Assembly (NCBI RefSeq): GCF_025145845.1
Contig: NZ_CP102253.1
Location: forward strand, 682,001 to 746,000
DNA from: Alistipes shahii WAL 8301
Lineage (GTDB): Bacteria > Bacteroidota > Bacteroidia > Bacteroidales > Rikenellaceae
DNA: 64,000 nt
Reading direction: 5' to 3'
Both the position numbers and the translations under genes were made by a program. The notes under the pieces were generated by a model. It worked only from the letters and a program-made list of their open reading frames with translations. It made no database searches and was not told where the DNA came from. Shown here piece by piece: positions 61,738 through 64,000 of this stretch. Every line of letters begins with the position of its first letter. Within the stretch, counting starts at the first letter, position 1.

Positions 61738-62559
61738 ATGGTACTTATAGCCGACAGCGGATCGACCAAATGCACGTGGATCGCCAGCGACGGCGCACGG
61801 ACGACAAACGTGCGCACGCGGGGGATCAACGCCGTGCAGCACTCGGCCGAACAGATACGCGAAGCCCTCGCGGAACTGCCGCCATGCGACGGCGTGACGA
61901 GCGTGAGATTCTACGGCGCGGGGTGCGGCGAGACCTTCCCGGAGGCGAGCGAGAAGCTGCGCCGGGAGTTGGAAGCGCACTTCGGAACGACGGACATTAC
62001 GGTCGAATCGGACCTGCTGGGCGCGGCGCGGGCGCTCTGGGGCCGCGGGGAGGGCATCGCCTGCATCCTCGGCACGGGATCGAACTCCTGCCTGTGCCGC
62101 GACGGCGAAATCCTGAAAAACGTCCCCCCGCTGGGCTATGTGCTGGGCGACGAGGGCAGCGGGGCCGTGCTGGGGCGCAACCTGGTGAACGGCATCTTCA
62201 AGGGGCACATTCCGCTGAAAGAGGAGTTTCTCGCGGCGCACGGGTTGAATTACGAGGAGATCATCCGCCGCGTCTACCGCGAGCCTTACGCCAACCGCTT
62301 TCTGGCCTCGTTCGCACCTTTCATACGCGCGCATATCGACAGCCCGGAGATCAGGGAGCTGGTACTCCGGTCGTTCCGCGACTTTGCGTCCCGCAACCTG
62401 AGCCGTTATCCGGCGGAACTCCCCGTATCGCTGCTGGGCGGCGTGGCGGCCCACTTCGAGGCGTTGCTGCGCGAGGCGCTGGAAGCGGAGGGCCGCCGCG
62501 TGGAAACCATCGTAGAATCGCCCGCCGAAGGGCTTTTGAAATACCACTATGGAAGATAG
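61738..62559 (+). CDS. murK: N-acetylmuramic acid (or N-acetylglucosamine) kinase, BadF/BadG family
   Basis: A 273-residue sugar kinase of the actin/hexokinase fold. The phosphate-1 motif LIADSGSTKCTW is at 3-14, the adenosine region GEGIACILGTGSNSCL at about 103-118, and GYVLGDEGSGAVLGR follows. The adjoining murQ gene, overlapping by 11 bases, favours MurNAc 6-phosphorylation, as in the murK-murQ cluster of Tannerella, over plain GlcNAc kinase. The ATG is fixed by the conserved N-terminus. Substrate specificity is inferred from context. Confidence 0.85.
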   Translation: MVLIADSGSTKCTWIASDGARTTNVRTRGINAVQHSAEQIREALAELPPCDGVTSVRFYGAGCGETFPEASEKLRRELEAHFGTTDITVESDLLGAARALWGRGEGIACILGTGSNSCLCRDGEILKNVPPLGYVLGDEGSGAVLGRNLVNGIFKGHIPLKEEFLAAHGLNYEEIIRRVYREPYANRFLASFAPFIRAHIDSPEIRELVLRSFRDFASRNLSRYPAELPVSLLGGVAAHFEALLREALEAEGRRVETIVESPAEGLLKYHYGR

Positions 62560-63358
62560 AATCACCGAACAGGATTCGGCCTACGACGACCTGCAACGGA
62601 TGTCGGTGCACGACATCCTGACGGGCATCAACCGCGAGGACGCCCGTGTGCACGAAGCCGTGCGGCGGACCATCCCCGTCATGGAGCTACTCGTCGAACG
62701 CATCGTCGAGCGCATGCAGCGCGGAGGCCGGATGTTTTACATCGGCGCCGGGACGAGCGGCCGGCTGGGGGTCACCGACGCCTCGGAGCTGCCCCCGACC
62801 TACGGCGTGCCGTTCGACCGGGTGATCGGGCTGATCGCCGGAGGCGACGGCGCTTTGCGGCGGGCCGTGGAGCACGCCGAAGACGACACCGAAGGAGCCT
62901 GGCGCGACATGGCGCCCTACCACCCCACAGCCGGCGATGTGCTGATCGGCATCGCGGCATCGGGAACGACGCCCTACGTGATCGGCGGACTGCGCGCGGC
63001 GCGGCGCCACGGACTGCTGACCGGCTCGATCACCTGCAACCCCGCGTCGCCCGTAGCTGCCGAAGCGGAGTATGCGCTCGAAGCGGTCGTAGGACCGGAG
63101 TTCGTGACCGGATCGACGCGCATGAAGGCCGGAACGGCCCAGAAATTGATGCTCAACATGTTATCGACAGCCGTGATGATCCGCCTGGGGCGTGTCGAGG
63201 GCAACCGCATGGTCAACATGCAGCTGACCAACGACAAGCTCGTGGCCCGCGGAACGCGGATGGTCGCCGAAGCGTCGGGGCTTGACGAAACCGAGGCCCG
63301 CAAACTGCTGCTGCGCTGGGGTTCGGTGAAGCGGGCATTGGAGGAGATCGGAAAATAG
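62549..63358 (+). CDS. murQ: N-acetylmuramic acid 6-phosphate etherase
   Basis: 269 residues, slightly short for the family (about 295-300). The SIS domain contains YIGAGTSGRLGVTDASELPPTYG with the catalytic Glu80, and a second conserved Glu111 in VEHAEDDTEG. It removes lactate from MurNAc-6-P to give GlcNAc-6-P, feeding cell-wall sugar back to metabolism. It overlaps the kinase gene, so the two are coupled. Confidence 0.95.
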   Translation: MEDRITEQDSAYDDLQRMSVHDILTGINREDARVHEAVRRTIPVMELLVERIVERMQRGGRMFYIGAGTSGRLGVTDASELPPTYGVPFDRVIGLIAGGDGALRRAVEHAEDDTEGAWRDMAPYHPTAGDVLIGIAASGTTPYVIGGLRAARRHGLLTGSITCNPASPVAAEAEYALEAVVGPEFVTGSTRMKAGTAQKLMLNMLSTAVMIRLGRVEGNRMVNMQLTNDKLVARGTRMVAEASGLDETEARKLLLRWGSVKRALEEIGK

Positions 63359-63431
63359 ACAAAACGAATACACACTTCGACGTACAAATCGCTTTCGACC
63401 GCCGTCATTGCCGCCTGCGGAGCCATCTACA

Positions 63432-63479
63432 AGCATGGCCCCGCCCCGGCCTCCCTCCGGAAGGGAGACGACGCATGCT
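63432..63479. repeat. Nested inverted repeat after murQ
   Basis: Outer arms AGCATG (63432-63437) and CATGCT (63474-63479) enclose an inner CTCCCT/AGGGAG hairpin. There is no T-run, so it may be a weak terminator or mRNA end stabiliser between murQ and the next gene. Confidence 0.4.
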
Positions 63480-63524
63480 CCCGGCAGTTGAAACGATAAA
63501 GCATATGACCGCATAAACAGAACA

Positions 63525-64000
63525 ATGGCTAAACTTTTTTCCGACCGCGAAATACGCGCCATTGCGGTATTCCTGCCGTTGGCCGGGCTGCTGATCATAG
63601 CCCTGATGCTCGTACGCCCGGCAGCCGACCCCGAAGCGGCCCGCCGCGCCGAGGCCGAGATGGAGGAGGCGTTGCCCGCGGACAGCGTCGTGATGTCGCA
63701 TTTCGACCCCAACACGGCCTCGCTCGACGACCTGCGGCGACTCGGGCTTACGAAGCACGAAGCGGTGAGCCTGCTGAAATACCGCGCCGCGGGCAAAGTG
63801 TTCCGCATACCCGAGGACCTGACGCTCTGCTACGGCATCAGCGACTCGCTCTACCGGCGGCTCGAACCCTGGGTGCGCATCGGCCGCAAATACGCCATCG
63901 CACCCGAAAAATACCGCACGGGGCGCATTCTCCCCGAACCGCTCGCACCCGGGCCGTTCCGCATCGACACCGTGAGCGCCCGCTACCTGCGCGCCATCGG
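63525..64000 (+). CDS. Helix-hairpin-helix (ComEA-like) membrane-anchored protein, 3' end beyond window
   Basis: At least 158 codons, open to the window edge. One N-terminal membrane helix (about 11-30) is followed by a helix-hairpin-helix region: FDPNTASLDDLRRLGLTKHEAVSLLKYRA...GKVFRIPEDLTLCYGIS (about 60-106), a DNA-binding fold related to ComEA. A second repeat seems to begin near the edge (FRIDTVSARYLRAIG). Members in Bacteroidota often have several such repeats; a role in DNA binding or uptake is possible but unproven. Confidence 0.85.
   Translation, partial: MAKLFSDREIRAIAVFLPLAGLLIIALMLVRPAADPEAARRAEAEMEEALPADSVVMSHFDPNTASLDDLRRLGLTKHEAVSLLKYRAAGKVFRIPEDLTLCYGISDSLYRRLEPWVRIGRKYAIAPEKYRTGRILPEPLAPGPFRIDTVSARYLRAI

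Overview
The window looks like chromosomal DNA of a high-GC member of the Bacteroidota, most likely Alistipes or another Rikenellaceae (inference). The evidence is two SusC/SusD outer-membrane loci with FecR and ECF sigma regulators, many TAnnTTTG promoter boxes, mostly weak Shine-Dalgarno sites, Bacteroides-type lipoproteins, an HECLGH-type DPP III and a murK-murQ pair. I saw no rRNA, tRNA, CRISPR, phage or insertion sequence.

Layout. 1-6.7 kb (minus): first SusCD locus, read as sigma factor, FecR, SusC, SusD, with SusD cut by the left edge. 6.7-15 kb: a secreted hypothetical protein, a lipoprotein DPP III, panC-panD (pantothenate precursors), a DUF456 membrane protein and an M16 peptidase. 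15-26 kb (minus): second SusCD locus, read as sigma factor, FecR, SusC, SusD, an EEP-family nuclease/phosphatase lipoprotein, a BACON/DUF5689-like lipoprotein and a lamin-tail-like lipoprotein. It is bounded by terminators and may scavenge nucleic acid or phosphoesters. 26-33 kb (minus): ahcY, then rsfS-ftsH-cdsA-psd-AI-2E permease-riboflavin kinase, a membrane biogenesis run.

33-43.7 kb: a small lipoprotein, oxyR, trpS, a ClC transporter coupled to a tiny PAS protein, the Kdo genes kdsB-kdsA-kdsD, and lon. Unusual AT-rich repeats lie between several of these. 43.8-59 kb (plus): valS, a thioredoxin-like protein, rnhA, an MsbA-like exporter, a sugar acetyltransferase, a soluble histidine kinase, an ileS of the GXHH type, a DksA/TraR-like regulator and a BamA/D15-like barrel protein. 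59-64 kb: a BlaI repressor with a BlaR1-like M56 protease carrying three TonB-plug-like repeats, divergent from a MurNAc salvage pair (murK-murQ) across a phased operator array, then the start of a helix-hairpin-helix protein cut by the right edge.

The most interesting points are the nuclease-bearing SusCD locus with a duplicated promoter-like motif in front of both its sigma and anti-sigma genes, the M56/BlaI module facing murKQ, and the swapped HIGH motif of IleRS.
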